From the NCBI GenBank assembly GCA_903842845.1, contig CAIMNN010000335.1, positions 1-7,815 on the forward strand: a DNA stretch of 7,815 nt, in the 5' to 3' direction. Positions 6,791-7,815 of this stretch are shown one piece after another. Within the stretch, counting starts at the first letter, position 1. Each line of letters opens with the position of its first letter. Origin of the DNA: an uncultured Acidobacteriaceae bacterium. Lineage in GTDB: Bacteria > Acidobacteriota > Terriglobia > Terriglobales > Acidobacteriaceae. Below the pieces are notes generated by a model. It made no database searches, was not told where the DNA came from, and saw only the letters and a list, made by a program, of their open reading frames with translations. A program made the position numbers and the translations under genes.

Positions 6791-6818
6791 TGCGATGTCA
6801 GGGACTGTGAAGCTGTGC
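6768..6818. repeat. Cluster of direct and inverted CACAGT/ACTGTG half-sites
   Basis: Five related half-sites occur within 51 bases: CACAGT at 6769 and 6777, ACTGTG at 6784 and 6804, and GCTGTGC at 6812-6818. The middle two make the 13-bp palindrome CACAGT-A-ACTGTG (6777-6789). The first can pair with the third (8-bp stem), and GCACAG at 6776 can pair with CTGTGC at 6813, so several mutually exclusive folds are possible. Confidence 0.6.
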
Positions 6819-6909
6819 AGAGCCCGAAGCGCCCTTTTGGATTGAAGTGTCCCGTTTATGGCTTTGATTATGCGCTTAGTTGGGAATTAATACGTAGTGA
6901 AATTAAAGA

Positions 6910-7542
6910 CTAGAGTTTAGCGACATCATCACTGGCAATTTGTTCATCCGTCAGCATTGCCAGTTTTGCAAAAATCGCAACCATGTCTTGCGGAATTTTT
7001 TCTTCACTTGGCCGGTATTTCATTTCCCAAGATCGCGAGTCATTGAGTTGGAATAAGTCCCCGAGTATTTGAATATTGCTATCCCACCACCAAACGCCTT
7101 CCAAATGACTAGACGCGACAAATATATTTCGCTTGCCCGCGAATACTTCCCTTGCCAGTTGCCGGGTGAGAATCAATTTTGCCTGTTTCTCATTCATAGG
7201 GAACGGCACATTGAGCTCATGGAAGACTTTCTCAACTAGCGGTGCTACATCTGATCTATGAGTGATATCTATCTCACCAGCAAGTCTACGAAGAGAAGGA
7301 GAATCGTAACCGTCTTCCAAAAGATCAGCGGCAATTGCAGGCATGTGTTCAGCGTAAATATCGTTGCAACCCCACGCAGCGGCCAACAAATTTAAAGAAA
7401 CCCTACGCTCTGGTTCCGGGACATATGGATATTCAGTCTTGAAATCGATCAAATTAGTTTCAGGAGGATTCAAACGTAATTTTATTAAGTTTGATCCGTA
7501 TCTGATTCTCAACTCGTCAAATAATCGAAGAACGAAACTCAT
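6910..7542 (-). CDS. Hypothetical protein, unrecognised, atypical base composition
   Basis: I do not recognise this 210-residue protein. It has no signal peptide or membrane helix and looks soluble and mostly helical. Segment 52-91 (LLAAAWGCNDIYAEHMPAIA, then LLEDGYDSPSLRRLAGE) reads as a small helical domain of the sort seen in bacterial adaptor-like proteins, an impression only. Residues 98-135 look like amphipathic helices. A Trp-rich patch (GVWWWDSN, 149-156) and an acidic C-terminus (TDEQIASDDVAKL) follow. The ATG at 7542 has GGAG eight bases upstream, so the frame is very probably translated. G+C is far lower than in der (25 of 60 bases in 7021-7080 against 37 of 60 in 5881-5940), which suggests recent acquisition. 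No partner gene is visible; the next gene upstream lies outside the window. Confidence 0.72.
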   Translation of the reverse strand: MSFVLRLFDELRIRYGSNLIKLRLNPPETNLIDFKTEYPYVPEPERRVSLNLLAAAWGCNDIYAEHMPAIAADLLEDGYDSPSLRRLAGEIDITHRSDVAPLVEKVFHELNVPFPMNEKQAKLILTRQLAREVFAGKRNIFVASSHLEGVWWWDSNIQILGDLFQLNDSRSWEMKYRPSEEKIPQDMVAIFAKLAMLTDEQIASDDVAKL

Positions 7543-7550
7543 TTATAAAA

Positions 7551-7554
7551 CTCC
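7551..7554 (-). promoter_or_regulatory. Ribosome binding site GGAG for the 6910 gene
   Basis: On the minus strand, GGAG is followed by eight bases (TTTTATAA) and then the ATG at 7542. Good spacing supports that start. Confidence 0.6.
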
Positions 7555-7596
7555 GGAACTTTTTCCAACTCGTGATGATTTCAATATATCGGGTGA

Positions 7597-7624
7597 CCCC
7601 GGTCCCCAAGTGCGAGGCCCGGGG
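7597..7624. repeat. GC-rich inverted repeat CCCCGG/CCGGGG
   Basis: CCCCGG (7597-7602) and CCGGGG (7619-7624) are perfect complements around a 16-base loop, which could be shortened by two further C-G pairs (7604-7605 with 7616-7617) past one mismatch. It sits between the orphan gene's start and the CHSERSEESA-type repeats and stands out from the AT-rich sequence on its left. It could be an intergenic repeat element, or a terminator-like hairpin without a U-run. Confidence 0.45.
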
Positions 7625-7655
7625 GCAGATCAGGTTTCTGGATGAGGGAAGAAAA

Positions 7656-7679
7656 GGCAACGGCAAAGGCAAAGGCAAA
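7656..7679 (+). repeat. Four tandem hexamers (GGCAAC, then three GGCAAA)
   Basis: GGCAAC at 7656 is followed by GGCAAA at 7662, 7668 and 7674, running straight into the first copy of the 34-base repeat, which begins inside the last hexamer. This is a simple-sequence tract that can vary by slippage. Confidence 0.75.
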
Positions 7680-7709
7680 TGCAGATTCCTCGCTGCGCTC
7701 GGAATGACA
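7676..7709 (-). repeat. CHSERSEESA-type interspersed repeat, copy 1
   Basis: This 34-base element is identical to copy 2 (7752-7785). On the minus strand it translates as CHSERSEESAF, a string often seen in spurious proteins from genomes carrying these repeats. Its core (7685-7705, minus strand) has arms ATTCC/GGAAT, then tandem G-A mismatches, then GC-GCA-GC, so it should fold into a compact hairpin on that strand only. No transposase accompanies it here. Confidence 0.85.
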
Positions 7710-7751
7710 CGTCGTCGGGGAGCGAAGGGTGGCTCGGGGTGTGCTTAAAAA

Positions 7752-7785
7752 CAAATGCAGATTCCTCGCTGCGCTCGGAATGACA
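7752..7785 (-). repeat. CHSERSEESA-type interspersed repeat, copy 2
   Basis: This is a perfect 34-base copy of the element at 7676-7709, 76 bases downstream and in the same orientation. The spacers that follow both copies also end alike (GGGGTGTG, then an A-rich run ending ACAAA), so the larger unit was probably duplicated and the middle diverged. The hairpin core is at 7761-7781. Confidence 0.85.
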
Positions 7786-7811
7786 GTGCATGGGGGTGTG
7801 AAGTTTAAAGA

Positions 7812-7815
7812 CAAA
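7812..7815 (-). repeat. Possible start of a third repeat copy, cut by the window end
   Basis: The window ends TTTAAAGACAAA, matching the lead-in to copy 2 (TTAAAAACAAA), whose CAAA is the first four bases of the repeat. This is inference from four bases plus the lead-in only. Confidence 0.35.

Larger units (their letters stand above)
6542..6909. other. 368-base AT-rich intergenic region between der and the orphan gene
   Basis: This lies between the converging 3' ends of der and the 6910 gene. It is AT-rich (19 G+C in the 60 bases 6721-6780). It holds a degenerate short tandem repeat (6546-6610), a weak hairpin (6601-6628), two G5 runs separated by one A (6698-6708) and a cluster of CACAGT/ACTGTG half-sites (6768-6818). 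I see no tRNA or other structured RNA, and no open frame longer than about 16 codons that would suggest a gene. Confidence 0.7.

Noticed and set aside
6786..6800. CRP/FNR-type site (TGTGA-N6-TCACA)
   Set aside because: The second half reads GTCAG at the required spacing, so the palindrome is not met.
7364..7645. 93-codon plus-strand open frame over the orphan gene start
   Set aside because: It is antisense to the 6910 gene, which has its own Shine-Dalgarno, and it runs into the repeat patch.
7676..7785. CRISPR array
   Set aside because: There are only two full repeats, the spacers share related ends, there are no cas genes, and the element matches a known interspersed repeat type.
7581..7814. 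Open frame of 77 codons on the minus strand containing VIPSAARNL and CHSERSEESA strings
   Set aside because: It is a translation of the interspersed repeats and hexamer tract; these strings are typical of spurious proteins made from such repeats.

Overview
The window looks like chromosomal DNA of a soil-type Acidobacteriota (class Terriglobia; Terriglobus, Granulicella and Edaphobacter are the sort of genera meant). Four observations point there. The coding part is GC-rich, for example 40 G+C in the 60 bases 3001-3060. An exported protein carries the sequence LPDAPS right after its signal peptide. Shine-Dalgarno sites are weak or absent before most genes. The right end has short interspersed repeats of the kind that translate as CHSERSEESA. 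The taxon is inferred from memory of these traits, not from a search.

Layout, left to right. Positions 50-730 (+) encode a small exported or membrane-anchored protein of unknown function. It converges, with 41 bases between stops, on a minus-strand cluster read from 4051 down to 772. That cluster holds a DinG/YoaA-type iron-sulfur helicase, a 90-residue two-helix membrane protein, a Nudix hydrolase whose likely start overlaps the membrane-protein stop (ATGGTTGA), and a QueD-type 6-carboxytetrahydropterin synthase. Divergent from the helicase is an exported protein of an uncharacterised family (4207-5007, +). It is followed by der, the double-GTPase ribosome assembly factor (5090-6541, +), which starts at a TTG behind a strong AGGAG.

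From 6542 the character changes. A 368-base AT-rich gap follows der, holding a degenerate 10-12 base tandem repeat and a cluster of CACAGT/ACTGTG half-sites that can form a hairpin. Next comes a minus-strand orphan gene (6910-7542) with much lower G+C (25 of 60 bases in 7021-7080). The window ends in a repeat patch: a CCCCGG/CCGGGG inverted repeat, four GGCAAA-type hexamers, and two perfect 34-base copies of the CHSERSEESA-type repeat. The last four bases of the window look like the start of a third copy.

Functionally this is mostly housekeeping: DNA repair (helicase), nucleotide clean-up (Nudix), tRNA queuosine or possibly folate pterin chemistry (QueD) and ribosome assembly (Der), plus two envelope proteins of unknown role. 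I see no defence locus, CRISPR array, prophage, transposase or RNA gene, and nothing that amounts to a convincing new multi-gene system. The best leads are the right-hand repeat patch with its predicted strand-specific hairpin, the orphan gene beside it, and the CExxHGH active-site variant of QueD.
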